Source of the DNA: Leifsonia williamsii
GTDB lineage: Bacteria; Actinomycetota; Actinomycetes; Actinomycetales; Microbacteriaceae
Assembly: GCF_030433685.1 (NCBI RefSeq)
Contig: NZ_JAROCF010000001.1
Coordinates: 2,170,001 to 2,234,000, forward strand
Direction: 5' to 3'
Length of the DNA: 64,000 nucleotides
The notes under the pieces were generated by a model, which was given only the letters and a program-made list of their open reading frames with translations, did not search any database and had not been told where the DNA came from. The position numbers were made by a program, and so were the translations under genes. Below are positions 15,619-24,543 of this stretch, one piece after another. Positions within the stretch are counted from its first letter, which is position 1. Every line of letters begins with the position of its first letter.

Positions 15619-17663
15619 GTGCCGCGGGGGCACAGCCCGACGCGGGCGGTGCGGTCGCGCTGCAGGGCCCGGTCGTCACGCCGGAGGCGCTGCTGGCGGG
15701 CCTCGACCCGCAGCAGCGCGTTGCCGCGGAGGCGTTGTTCGGCCCGGTCTGCATCCTCGCGGGCGCCGGCACCGGCAAGACCAGGGCGATCACGCACCGC
15801 ATCGCCTACGGGGTCGCGACGGGCGCCTTCACGCCGAACCGGGTCATGGCGCTCACATTCACCAACCGGGCGGCCGCGGAGCTGCGCGGGAGGCTGCGCA
15901 AGCTGGGCGCGGGCGGCGTCGCAGCGCGCACGTTCCACGCCGCCGCGCTCGCCCAGCTCAACTACTTCTGGCCGCAGGTGGTCGGCGGTCAGCTCCCGTC
16001 GCTGCTCGACGGCAAGGGCCGCGTGCTCGGCCACGCCGCCGAGAAGCTCGGCCTCCGCGTCGACACGGCGACGCTGCGCGACGTGGCGGCCGAGATCGAG
16101 TGGCGCAAGGTCTCGGGTCTCGGCATCGAGGAGTACGCAGCAGCGCTCTCGTCGCGCGCGGTGCCGTCGAACCTGCGCCCCGAGCAGCTGGTCGACCTGC
16201 ACACCGCCTACGAGGAGCTCAAGGACGAGCGCAAGCAGATCGACTTCGAGGACGTCCTGCTGGTCTGCGCCGGCATGATCGAGATGGAGCCCGCGGTCGC
16301 CATGCAGGTGCGCGAGCAGTACCGCTTCTTCGTCGTCGACGAGTACCAGGACGTCTCCCCACTGCAGCACCGCCTCCTCCAGCTGTGGCTCGGGACGCGC
16401 AAGGACCTGTGCGTGGTCGGCGACGCCAGCCAGACGATCTACTCGTTCGCGGGCGCCCGCAGCGAGTACCTGCTGGACTTCGGACGCGAGCACCCCGGCG
16501 CGACGATCGTCCGCCTCGAGCAGAACTACCGCTCGACGCCCGCGGTCATCGACGTCGCCAACCGCCTCATGCGCGGCCGCTCGGGCGCGCTGACGCTTCG
16601 GGCGGCGGAGGCGACGCAGCACGCTGCGGGGGACCGTGGTGCTGCGGGGGCTGCGGGGGCTGCGGGCACTGCGGGGCTGCGCGGGGCTGCGGGTGCTGCG
16701 GGTGCCCATGGCGCCGCGGGCGCCGCGGGCGTCGCAAGCGGCGCCGGCGCCGCGCGCACTGCAGGCGCTGCCGCGGGTGGCGATGGTGGTCGCGCTCCAG
16801 CCGGACGTGGCGACGGGGGCCGCGCCGAAGCCCGCCCCGCCGCCGCGGACCCCGCCGCAGCGGGCCCGGCGGTCGCCCCGCCGACCGCGTACGCGGACGA
16901 CCGCGAGGAGGCGCGCGGTGTCGCCCAGCGGATCGCCGCCGAGCTCGCGAACGGCTCCCGGCCCGAGGACATCGCGGTGCTCTACCGCGTGAACGTCCAG
17001 GCCGCGGCGCTGGAGCAGGCGCTCGGCGATCTGGGCATCAGCTACCGCATCCACGGCTCGAAGCGCTTCTTCGATCTGCCGGAGGTGCGCCAGGCCATCA
17101 TGACCCTGCGTGCCGCGAGCGTCGCCGCGACCGACGAGCCGCTGTTCAAGTCGGTCAGCGACGTGCTGCGCACGCTGGGCTGGTCCGTGCAGCCTCCCGA
17201 GGGGCGCGGCGCCGTGCGCGACCGGTGGGAGTCGCTCAACGCCATCATGCGCCTCGTCGACGAGCAGCCGCCCGGCACGACGTTCCGCCGCTTCACCGAC
17301 GAGCTGCTCGCCCGCCAGGCCGGCCAGCATGAGCCGACGCTGTCGGCGGTCACCCTCGCCACACTCCACGCTGCGAAGGGCCTCGAGTGGGAGTCGGTGC
17401 ACCTGATCGGTCTCAGCGAGGGCCTCGTCCCGATCAGCTACGCCACCGGCTTCGACGCCATCGACGAGGAGCGCCGCCTCCTCTACGTCGGCATCACCCG
17501 CGCCCGCCGCCGCCTCTCCCTCAGCTGGGCCGAACGCGGCACCCAGCCCGGCCGACCGGTGCTGCGCCAGCCTTCGCGCTTCCTCGCCGAGATCCGCCTC
17601 ACGGACCACCAGCCCCGGGACAACCGGCTCACGGAGACCGGGCCGACGCCCCGCCGCGCCTGA
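15615..17663 (+). CDS. uvrD2: UvrD2-type ATP-dependent DNA helicase with Gly/Ala collagen-like insert
   Basis: The protein has 682 residues. Motifs: LAGAGTGKTRAITHRIA (~51), LTFTNRAAAELRGRL, FFVVDEYQDVSPLQ (~237), GDASQTIYSFAGA, LEQNYRSTPAVIDVAN (~300), then after the insert AVLYRVNVQ, LATLHAAKGLEWESV and RRLLYVGITRARRRL. It unwinds DNA 3' to 5' in repair. Residues ~332-420 are a Gly-Ala-Ala collagen-like stretch that splits domain 2A and is encoded by GC-rich imperfect repeats (~16620-16800). The C-terminal HRDC domain of mycobacterial UvrD2 is absent; the protein ends shortly after motif VI. It overlaps nudC by 4 nt (ATGA) and converges with the next gene with a 35-nt overlap. Confidence 0.88.
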   Translation: MSAAGAQPDAGGAVALQGPVVTPEALLAGLDPQQRVAAEALFGPVCILAGAGTGKTRAITHRIAYGVATGAFTPNRVMALTFTNRAAAELRGRLRKLGAGGVAARTFHAAALAQLNYFWPQVVGGQLPSLLDGKGRVLGHAAEKLGLRVDTATLRDVAAEIEWRKVSGLGIEEYAAALSSRAVPSNLRPEQLVDLHTAYEELKDERKQIDFEDVLLVCAGMIEMEPAVAMQVREQYRFFVVDEYQDVSPLQHRLLQLWLGTRKDLCVVGDASQTIYSFAGARSEYLLDFGREHPGATIVRLEQNYRSTPAVIDVANRLMRGRSGALTLRAAEATQHAAGDRGAAGAAGAAGTAGLRGAAGAAGAHGAAGAAGVASGAGAARTAGAAAGGDGGRAPAGRGDGGRAEARPAAADPAAAGPAVAPPTAYADDREEARGVAQRIAAELANGSRPEDIAVLYRVNVQAAALEQALGDLGISYRIHGSKRFFDLPEVRQAIMTLRAASVAATDEPLFKSVSDVLRTLGWSVQPPEGRGAVRDRWESLNAIMRLVDEQPPGTTFRRFTDELLARQAGQHEPTLSAVTLATLHAAKGLEWESVHLIGLSEGLVPISYATGFDAIDEERRLLYVGITRARRRLSLSWAERGTQPGRPVLRQPSRFLAEIRLTDHQPRDNRLTETGPTPRRA

Positions 17664-18714
17664 CGCCTTCGCTCCCGCCGCCATCCCGCTGCGCCGCCAC
17701 GACAGCGGGCAGCCCTCGGCACCCGCATTCGGGATGGGGCTCGTGCGCCACCCGGCTCCACGTGCCGTCTGCAGGATCGAACCGCGCTGACTCCCGCGCC
17801 CACACGCCGGCCGTACCGCCCGCGCCGGCCGTGCCGCTCGCGCCGGCCGTGCCGCTCGCGCCGGCCGTGCCGCTCACGCCGGCCGTGCCGCTCACGCCGG
17901 CCGTGCCGCTCACGCCGGCCGCCCCGACCGTGCCGCCGGCCCCGTTCTCGCCGCCCACCCCGCTCACGCCTCCCGCCGCTCCCGCCGCTCCCGCCGCTCC
18001 CGCACCAACGCCACCCTCCACCCCTCCACCCCGCAACCTCCCGAGCACCGCCGCCACCGCCACCGACGCGACCGCCCCGACCACCAGCTCCGTCTCCCCG
18101 GGCCGCCGGAGCGAGAACAGCTGGGCCGCCATCGCGGGCCATGCCGGGTCCCGGTCGGTGCGGTGCAGGTCGAGGCAGCGGAGGCAGGGGCCGCCGCCCG
18201 GCTCGACGAGGGGGCCCACCGTGACTCCGGCGTCGCCGAAGACGACCGCGAGATGCGGCACGTCGCGGCGCAGCCAGCGCGCATAGCGGGCCGGCTCGAT
18301 CGCGTACGATCCGACGATCACGGCCGCGCCCGCCGTGTCCAGGGCGGGGTCGTCCCAGGTGAGGCCGCTCGGCGTCTCAACGCCTGCGTCGCCGAGGAGC
18401 GTGCGCATCCGGGCCGCCGCGGGTCCGTCGCCGTCGATCACAACCGTGGGCAATGCGAGCGGCGGCGTCCGGGCGATGGCGAGCACCGGCCGCAGCCGGT
18501 CGAGCAGCGCCTCGACCTCGCGCGGGGACGCGTGCGCCCGCGCAGCGATCATCCGCAGGCCGGCGGGCGCGATGCCGTCGGCGAGGGCGGAGATCATCCG
18601 CTCCTCGGCCGCCGTCACCGGCTGCAGGACGAGCCGGGCACGGTCGACGCCGAACTGCAGGCTGTGCGGGTCGCGCCAGACGCGGCGGACGGAGGGATCG
18701 AGTGCGAGGACCAT
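17629..18714 (-). CDS. orphan TOMM-type leader-binding / E1-like (ThiF-related) protein
   Basis: The protein has 361 residues. The N-terminal ~80 residues resemble the leader-binding segment of thiazole/oxazole-modified microcin cyclodehydratase partners. A Rossmann-like centre follows (PTVVIDGDGPAAARM, AAVIVGSYA). The most telling motif is VGPLVEPGGGPCLRCLDLHR with DRDPAWP after it, and near the C-terminus PECGCRG; together these give a CxxC...CxC zinc site. Related actinobacterial proteins are annotated as bacteriocin-biosynthesis cyclodehydratase-domain proteins. No precursor peptide, YcaO or dehydrogenase gene is nearby, so its role is unknown. Between the core and the zinc tail lies a six-residue repeat (GVSGTA/GASGTA) encoded by 18-nt tandem units. 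Confidence 0.65.
   Translation of the reverse strand: MVLALDPSVRRVWRDPHSLQFGVDRARLVLQPVTAAEERMISALADGIAPAGLRMIAARAHASPREVEALLDRLRPVLAIARTPPLALPTVVIDGDGPAAARMRTLLGDAGVETPSGLTWDDPALDTAGAAVIVGSYAIEPARYARWLRRDVPHLAVVFGDAGVTVGPLVEPGGGPCLRCLDLHRTDRDPAWPAMAAQLFSLRRPGETELVVGAVASVAVAAVLGRLRGGGVEGGVGAGAAGAAGAAGGVSGVGGENGAGGTVGAAGVSGTAGVSGTAGVSGTAGASGTAGASGTAGAGGTAGVWARESARFDPADGTWSRVAHEPHPECGCRGLPAVVAAQRDGGGSEGVRRGGASARSP
17820..17928. repeat. 18-bp tandem repeat, about six units, inside the E1-like gene
   Basis: The unit GCCGGCCGTGCCGCTCRC is repeated about six times with single-base changes. On the minus strand it codes for GVSGTA / GASGTA hexapeptides. The length of 18 keeps the frame, so copy number can change without breaking the gene. 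Confidence 0.85.
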
Positions 18715-18803
18715 GCGGCCATCGTCCCGTGCAAGGATCGACCGTCGGCGGTTATCCCCAGATATTCATTCCGGGGCCCGCGCGTCCACAGCGAGGAACC
18801 GCC

Positions 18804-20171
18804 CTACGACTCCGTCGGCCGCCCGTCACCCTGCCCGTCGTCACCGCGACCGTCCCCCCGCAGCAGATCCTCGATGGCCTGGTCCAGCTCGTCCCGCTCC
18901 GGCTCCTGGCCCGCCGCGGTCGCGGTGAGCCGCGCCACGAGCGCGCTCGGGTCGTCCAGGTCGGACGCCTGGGGGAGGAGGTCCGGGTGCGACCACAGCG
19001 CATCCCGCGCCTCCTGGCCGACCGCGTCCGTGACCGCCTGCCACATCGCGGCCGCCTCGCGCAGCCGGCGCGGCCGCAGCTCGAGCCCGACGAGGGTCGC
19101 GAACGCCGACTCCGCCGGCCCGCCGGACGCGCGGCGCCGCCGCACGGTCTCGGCGATGGCGTCGGCGCGGGGGAGCAGCCGGGTCGCGTTGGCCGTGACG
19201 ACGTCGACCCAGCCCTCGACCAGCGCGAGCATCGTCTCGAGCCGCGCGAGGGCCTCCTGCTGCAGCTCGGTCTTCGGCGGGATCAGCGCGCCGCTGACCA
19301 TGGCCTCGCGCAGCTCCTCCGGGTTGGAGGGGTCGAAGCTCTCGGCCAGCGACTCCAGCCGCTCGGTGTCGATGCTGATGCCCTTGGCGAACGCCGTGAT
19401 CTGCGTGATCAGCTGCAGCCGCAGCCACTTCGCGTGGCGGAACAGGCGCGCGTGGGCCAGCTCGCGCACCGCGAGGTAGAGCTGCACCTGGTCGGCGGGG
19501 ATGTCGAGGCCGGAGCCGAACTCGGCGACGTTCTGCGGGATGAGGGCGGCGCGGCCGTCCTCGAGCAGCGGGATGCCGATGTCGCCGCCGGAGACGACCT
19601 CCTTCGACAGCTGCCCGACCACCTGGCCGAGCTGCATGGCGAACAGGGTGCCGCCGATGGAGCGCATGAGCTGCCCGGCGTTCTGGATCATGCCCTGCAT
19701 CTCCTCCGGCGCCTGCTCGGTGAGCACGCGGGTGAGGGCGTCGGAGATGCTGGTCGCGACCGGCTCGGCCAGCTGCGTCCAGAGCGGCATCGTCTGGCGG
19801 GCCCACTCGGCGCGGCCGATCAGCTCGGGCGTGGAGGGGAGCTCGGAGACCGTGGTCACCTGGTCGAGCCACAGGGCCGCCACGTTGAACGCCTGGTCGA
19901 GAGCGGCGCGCTCGGCGGGCGTGGCCGCGTGCGCACCGTCGCCGGCGAGGGTCCGCGCCTGCTGGGCGGCGACCTCCCAGTCGATGCCCCCTCCCGGTTT
20001 CAGGAGGGCGTTCTGCAGCTGCCCGAGCAGCGCTTGGAGGCTGGCCGGGTCGCTCGGCAGCCCGGCCGCGCCTGCGAGCTGGCTCGGGTCGATCGACGAG
20101 TTCCCGGACAGGAACTCGCGCAGCATGTCCCGGAACTCGTCGTCCGGGCCCTTCTCCGGGTCGTCGGCCAT
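18804..20171 (-). CDS. DUF2342 / putative zinc-dependent metalloprotease family protein
   Basis: The protein has 455 residues, starts MADDPEKGPDDEFRDMLREF and ends in an acidic Gly/Asp-rich tail. The middle contains MQLGQVVGQLSKEVVSGGD, IPLLEDGRAALIPQNV and the family hallmark LYLAVRELAHARLFRHAKWL, followed by ISIDTERLESLAESFDP. These mark the actinobacterial DUF2342 family (TIGR03624-like), often named zinc-dependent metalloprotease. A canonical HExxH is not present: the sequence at that place is RELAHARLFRH, so catalysis is uncertain. It lies divergent from the PDZ-Lon gene, the same pairing I recall for Rv3195-Rv3194c. No membrane segment is visible. Confidence 0.75.
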   Translation of the reverse strand: MADDPEKGPDDEFRDMLREFLSGNSSIDPSQLAGAAGLPSDPASLQALLGQLQNALLKPGGGIDWEVAAQQARTLAGDGAHAATPAERAALDQAFNVAALWLDQVTTVSELPSTPELIGRAEWARQTMPLWTQLAEPVATSISDALTRVLTEQAPEEMQGMIQNAGQLMRSIGGTLFAMQLGQVVGQLSKEVVSGGDIGIPLLEDGRAALIPQNVAEFGSGLDIPADQVQLYLAVRELAHARLFRHAKWLRLQLITQITAFAKGISIDTERLESLAESFDPSNPEELREAMVSGALIPPKTELQQEALARLETMLALVEGWVDVVTANATRLLPRADAIAETVRRRRASGGPAESAFATLVGLELRPRRLREAAAMWQAVTDAVGQEARDALWSHPDLLPQASDLDDPSALVARLTATAAGQEPERDELDQAIEDLLRGDGRGDDGQGDGRPTES

Positions 20172-20345
20172 CGTGGCGCCCCTCGTCTCGTCTCGCTGTC
20201 GCCGCAGCCGCCGACCGGAGGTGGTGCGCGGCTCACAGGCTCTGCATCTACGCTAGCCCGTGAGAACCAGGAGCCGGGTGGGAATCCGCCCGTCCTCCGC
20301 CCGTGGCCGTGCGCCCGTGGCGAACACGACGAAAGGGACCACCGC

Positions 20346-21488
20346 GTGACGTTGTTCACCGACGACGACCAGGCCGCCGGGGCCCCAGCGCAGCGGCAGC
20401 GGATCGCCCCGCCGCGACGCGTCCTGATCGGGTGGATCGCCGTCGGGGTGGCCTTCGTGCTCGCCCTCGTGCTGGCGATCGCCCCGGCGCCGTTCGTCAT
20501 CGAGCAGCCGGGTCCCGTCTTCAACACCCTCGGCACCGGCACGGCGGTCGGCTCGACCGGCGACGGGTCGGACAAGCCGCTGATCAGCATCCCCGACAAG
20601 AAGACGTACCCGACCGCGGGCTCCCTCGACCTGCTGACCGTGTCGGTCGTCGGCAACCCCGATCAGCGGCCCAGCTGGGCCGAGATCCTGTGGTCGTGGT
20701 TCCAGCCGAGCAAGGCGGTCCTGCCGCTCGAGGCCGTCTTCCCTCCCGGCACCACGACGGAGCAGTCGAACGCCGAGAACGCGGCCCTGATGGTGAACTC
20801 GCAGCAGGACGCCGTGGCCGCCGCCCTCAACGAGCTCGGCTACGACTTCCCGCAGTCGGTGGCCGTCAAGCAGCTCATCCCCGACACGCCGGCGGCGAAG
20901 GTCCTGAAGGAGGGCGACGAGATCACGAGCGTCAACGGCACGACCGTCGAGAGCATCCAGCAGCTCCGCGACCTCGTGGCCGAGAACGGCACGTCGAAGC
21001 CCGCCGAGCTCGGCATCGTGCGCGGGGGAGCGGACTCCACCGTGCAGCTCACCCCCACCACCTCCGGCAACCAGACGGTGCTCGGCATCGGCGCCGGGAT
21101 GGACTACACCTTCCCGTTCGACGTCAAGATCCAGCTCAACGACGTCGGCGGGCCGAGCGCCGGGCAGATGTTCGCCCTCGGGATCATCGACAAGCTGACC
21201 CCGGGCACGCTCAACGGGGGCAAGCGGATCGCCGGCACGGGCACCATCGACAACGAGGGCGCGATCGGTCCGATCGGCGGCATCCGGCAGAAGATGTACG
21301 CCGCGCGCGACACGGGCGACGCGAGCTACTTCCTCGCCCCCGCCGCCAACTGCGACGAGGTCACCGGGCACATCCCGGATGGGCTGCACGTCTTCGCGGT
21401 GAAGACGCTCGCCGACTCCCTCAAAGCGCTCGACGCGGTGCGCGAGGGGACCGGCACCCAGGGATTGCCCACCTGCCCCGCGTCATAG
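20346..21488 (+). CDS. membrane-anchored PDZ-Lon (S16) protease, YlbL/SdrC family
   Basis: The protein has 380 residues. Residues ~24-50 form one transmembrane helix (VLIGWIAVGVAFVLALVLAI), so most of the protein lies outside the membrane. A PDZ domain follows (~180-250, with AAKVLKEGDEITSVNG), then the Lon proteolytic domain with catalytic Ser in GGPSAGQMF (~270) and Lys in GGIRQKMYAA (~315). The spacing of about 45 fits the Ser-Lys dyad. Members of this family are ATP-independent surface proteases in Gram-positive bacteria. Start: GTG with GAAAGGGA 8-17 nt upstream. It diverges from the DUF2342 gene and is followed 74 nt later by the UPF0182 gene, so the two may be cotranscribed. Confidence 0.9.
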   Translation: MTLFTDDDQAAGAPAQRQRIAPPRRVLIGWIAVGVAFVLALVLAIAPAPFVIEQPGPVFNTLGTGTAVGSTGDGSDKPLISIPDKKTYPTAGSLDLLTVSVVGNPDQRPSWAEILWSWFQPSKAVLPLEAVFPPGTTTEQSNAENAALMVNSQQDAVAAALNELGYDFPQSVAVKQLIPDTPAAKVLKEGDEITSVNGTTVESIQQLRDLVAENGTSKPAELGIVRGGADSTVQLTPTTSGNQTVLGIGAGMDYTFPFDVKIQLNDVGGPSAGQMFALGIIDKLTPGTLNGGKRIAGTGTIDNEGAIGPIGGIRQKMYAARDTGDASYFLAPAANCDEVTGHIPDGLHVFAVKTLADSLKALDAVREGTGTQGLPTCPAS

Positions 21489-21562
21489 CCGCAGCGAACT
21501 CGCAGAGACGCCCACCTAGGATGGATTGACACCCCCTGTCACGGAGAGCAAAAGGGCCACAC

Positions 21563-24517
21563 GTGAGTTCAACCGCAGCACCACGACCCGCAGGACGCCG
21601 CCGCGCGGCCATCTGGATCACTCTCGGGGTGATCGTCGCCCTGGTCATCCTGTTCTTCGTCTTCGCCGGACTGTACGCCGACATCCTCTGGTACCAGCAG
21701 CTCGGCTTCCTCAACGTGCTGACCACCCAGTGGTTCGCGGCCATCCTGCTGTTCTTCCTCGGCTTCCTGGGCATGGCGGTGCCGCTGTGGCTGTCCATCC
21801 AGCTCGCGTACCGCCTCCGGCCGGTCTACGCCAAGCTGAACAGCCAGCTCGACCGCTACCAGCAGGTCATCGAGCCGCTGCGCCGCCTGGCGATGTACGG
21901 CATCCCGATCGTCTTCGGCATCTTCGCTGGCGTCTCGGCCGCCAGCCGCTGGCAGACCGCCGCGCTGTGGCTCAACGGCACCCACTACGGCAAGACCGAT
22001 CCGCTGTTCCACCTCGACATCGGCTTCTACCTGTTCGCGCTGCCGTTCTACCGCAGCCTGGTCGGGTTCGCCTCCGCCGTCGTGCTCATCTCGCTGCTGG
22101 CCACGCTCGCCACCTGCTACCTGTACGGGTCCATCCGCGTCAGCGGGCGGGAGGTGCGCATCAGCAAGGCCGCCCGCATCCAGATCTCCGTCGTCGCGGC
22201 GCTGTACCTGCTGCTCCAGGGCATCAGCATCTGGCTCGACCGCTACGCGACCGTGACCGACTCCAACGTCAACGACACCATCAACGGCGCCGCGTACACC
22301 GACGTGACCGCGACCATCCCCGGGCGCGCGGTGCTCGCCGGGGCCGCGATCTTCGTCGCGATCCTGTTCATCCTCACCGCGTTCGTCGGTCGCTGGCGGT
22401 TCCCGATCGTCGGCACGGCGCTGCTGATCGTCGCCGCGCTCGTCGTCGGCGCGATCTTCCCCTGGGTCATCCAGCGGTTCCAGGTCGAGCCGAGCCAGAA
22501 GACGCTCGAGACGCCGTACATCCAACGCTCCATCGACGCGACGAGGGATGCGTACGACCTCAGCAAGATCGAGGTCATCCCGTACGACGCCAAGACCGAC
22601 GCGGAGCAGGGCGCGCTCCGGCAGGACGCCCGCACGACCGCGCAGATCCGCATCATCGACCCGGCGATCGTCAGCCCGTCGTTCCGGCAGCTGCAGCAGT
22701 TCCGTCAGTACTACGCCTTCCCGAACACGCTGAACGTCGACCGCTACGAGATCAACGGCAACGAGCAGGATGCCGTGGTCGCGGTCCGCGAGCTGCAGCA
22801 GTCGGGCCTCACCACGGGCCGCAACTGGTACAACGACACGATCGTCTACACCCACGGCTACGGTCTGGTCGCCGCCTACGGCAACCAGCGCTCGACCGAC
22901 GGCCAGCCGGTGTTCCTGGAGTACGGCATCCCGACCCAGGGCAGCCTGGGCGAGTACGAGCCGCGCATCTACTTCGGCCAGCAGTCGCCCACCTACTCGA
23001 TCGTCGGCGCACCGCAGGGCGGCAAGTCGGTCGAGCTCGACTACCCCGGCGGCAAGGACGGCGCGCAGCAGACGTACACGACGTTCTCCGGCAACGGCGG
23101 TCCGAAGCTCGACAACATCTTCAAGAAGCTCGTCTACGCGCTGAAGTTCCAGGACGAGCAGATCGTCCTCTCGGACGCGGTCAACAACGACTCCCAGATC
23201 CTGTACGACCGCGACCCCGTCAAGCGCGTGCAGAAGGTCGCGCCGTACCTGACGCTCGACTCGCAGGCCTACCCGGCGGTGATCGACGGCCGGGTGAAAT
23301 GGATCATCGACGGCTACACGACGAGTGACCAGTACCCGTACTCGCACGTCGGCAGCCTGAGCGACGCCATCGCGGACACCGAGACGCCGACGCCGGCATA
23401 CGCGTTCGACGACATCAACTACATCCGCAACTCCGTGAAGGCCACGGTCGACGCGTACGACGGCTCCGTCACGCTGTACGCGTGGGACGACAAGGACCCG
23501 GTGCTGAAGACGTGGGAGAAGATCTTCCCGACCACGGTCAAGCCGGTCAGCGACATGAGCGCGCAGCTGATGAGCCACGTGCGCTACCCGGCCGACCTGT
23601 TCAAGGTGCAGCGGTCGGTGCTCGGTCAGTACCACGTCACCGACGCCGGCTCGTTCTACTCCCGTGAGGACGCTTGGACCACGCCGAACGATCCGGTCTC
23701 GTCGTCGAGCGATCCGACGCTCCAGCCGCCCTACTACCTGACCATGCAGATGCCGGGGCAGAAGGCGCCGTCGTTCTCGCTCTACACGACCTTCATCCCG
23801 CAGGCGTCGAGCGAGTCGAGCCGATCCGTGCTCAAGGGCTATCTGGCGGTGGATGCGGACGCCGGGCAGACGAAGGGCAAGGTCTCCGACGGCTACGGCA
23901 AACTGAGACTCCTGTCGTTGCCATCGAGCGACACGATCCCCGGTCCCGGCCAGGTGCAGAACAACTTCAACGCCGATCCGACCGTGTCGCAGGAGCTGAA
24001 CCTGCTGCGCCAGGGCAAGACGGACGTGATCAACGGCAACCTGCTCACCCTCCCCGTCGGCGGCGGTCTGCTCTACGTGCAGCCGGTGTACGTCCGGTCG
24101 ACCGGTGAGACCAGCTACCCGCTGCTGCAGAAGGTGCTGGTCGCGTTCGGCGACAAGATCGCGTTCGAGGACACCCTCGACCAGGCGCTCGACTCGCTGT
24201 TCGGCGGCGACTCCGGCGCGAACGCGGGCGATACGAACGTGCCGGCGACGCCGGGCGGCCAGACCGGAGGCGGTTCGTCCGGTTCGGGCGGCGAGACCGG
24301 GGGCGGCAGCGGCTCCGGAGGCGAGACCGGCTCGGGCAGCGGCTCCGGCGGCACGCAGAACAACGCCGCGCTGCAGCAGGCGCTGCAGCAGGCCAAGCAG
24401 GCCCTCACCGACCGTGAGGCCGCGCTCAAGGCCGGCGACTGGACGAAGTACGGCGAGGCGGACGCGCGGCTGCAGCAGGCGCTGCAGGCGGCGATCGCGG
24501 CCGAGGGCGGCAAGTAG
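21563..24517 (+). CDS. UPF0182 (COG1615) large multi-pass membrane protein
   Basis: The protein has 984 residues. The first ~310 residues contain about seven transmembrane helices (for example AIWITLGVIVALVILFFVFA near residue 17). The rest is a large exported domain with family motifs such as SFRQLQQFRQYYAFP, VDRYEINGN, YTHGYGLVAA and DIGFYLFALPFYR. Residues ~880-935 are a Gly/Ser/Glu linker, followed by a short helical tail (QQALQQAKQALTDREAALKAG) that may pack against another protein. Function is unknown; the family is nearly universal in actinobacteria and neighbours the PDZ-Lon gene in mycobacteria too. Start is GTG with GGAGAG 14 nt upstream. Transcription ends at a strong hairpin 27 nt after the stop. 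Confidence 0.9.
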   Translation: MSSTAAPRPAGRRRAAIWITLGVIVALVILFFVFAGLYADILWYQQLGFLNVLTTQWFAAILLFFLGFLGMAVPLWLSIQLAYRLRPVYAKLNSQLDRYQQVIEPLRRLAMYGIPIVFGIFAGVSAASRWQTAALWLNGTHYGKTDPLFHLDIGFYLFALPFYRSLVGFASAVVLISLLATLATCYLYGSIRVSGREVRISKAARIQISVVAALYLLLQGISIWLDRYATVTDSNVNDTINGAAYTDVTATIPGRAVLAGAAIFVAILFILTAFVGRWRFPIVGTALLIVAALVVGAIFPWVIQRFQVEPSQKTLETPYIQRSIDATRDAYDLSKIEVIPYDAKTDAEQGALRQDARTTAQIRIIDPAIVSPSFRQLQQFRQYYAFPNTLNVDRYEINGNEQDAVVAVRELQQSGLTTGRNWYNDTIVYTHGYGLVAAYGNQRSTDGQPVFLEYGIPTQGSLGEYEPRIYFGQQSPTYSIVGAPQGGKSVELDYPGGKDGAQQTYTTFSGNGGPKLDNIFKKLVYALKFQDEQIVLSDAVNNDSQILYDRDPVKRVQKVAPYLTLDSQAYPAVIDGRVKWIIDGYTTSDQYPYSHVGSLSDAIADTETPTPAYAFDDINYIRNSVKATVDAYDGSVTLYAWDDKDPVLKTWEKIFPTTVKPVSDMSAQLMSHVRYPADLFKVQRSVLGQYHVTDAGSFYSREDAWTTPNDPVSSSSDPTLQPPYYLTMQMPGQKAPSFSLYTTFIPQASSESSRSVLKGYLAVDADAGQTKGKVSDGYGKLRLLSLPSSDTIPGPGQVQNNFNADPTVSQELNLLRQGKTDVINGNLLTLPVGGGLLYVQPVYVRSTGETSYPLLQKVLVAFGDKIAFEDTLDQALDSLFGGDSGANAGDTNVPATPGGQTGGGSSGSGGETGGGSGSGGETGSGSGSGGTQNNAALQQALQQAKQALTDREAALKAGDWTKYGEADARLQQALQAAIAAEGGK

Positions 24518-24543
24518 ACCGGTAGCGCCGCCTCCCGCAGCCT

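Noticed and set aside
17820..17928. CRISPR-like repeat array
   Set aside because: The repeats are contiguous 18-bp units without spacers, inside a coding frame, and no cas genes are present.
20346..21488. Full ATP-dependent Lon protease
   Set aside because: No AAA+ domain is present; only a membrane helix, a PDZ domain and the proteolytic domain are seen.
18163..21488. Long plus-strand open frames across 18.2-20.3 kb
   Set aside because: They run antisense to the E1-like and DUF2342 genes and join the true PDZ-Lon gene only at its GTG start, where the ribosome site lies.
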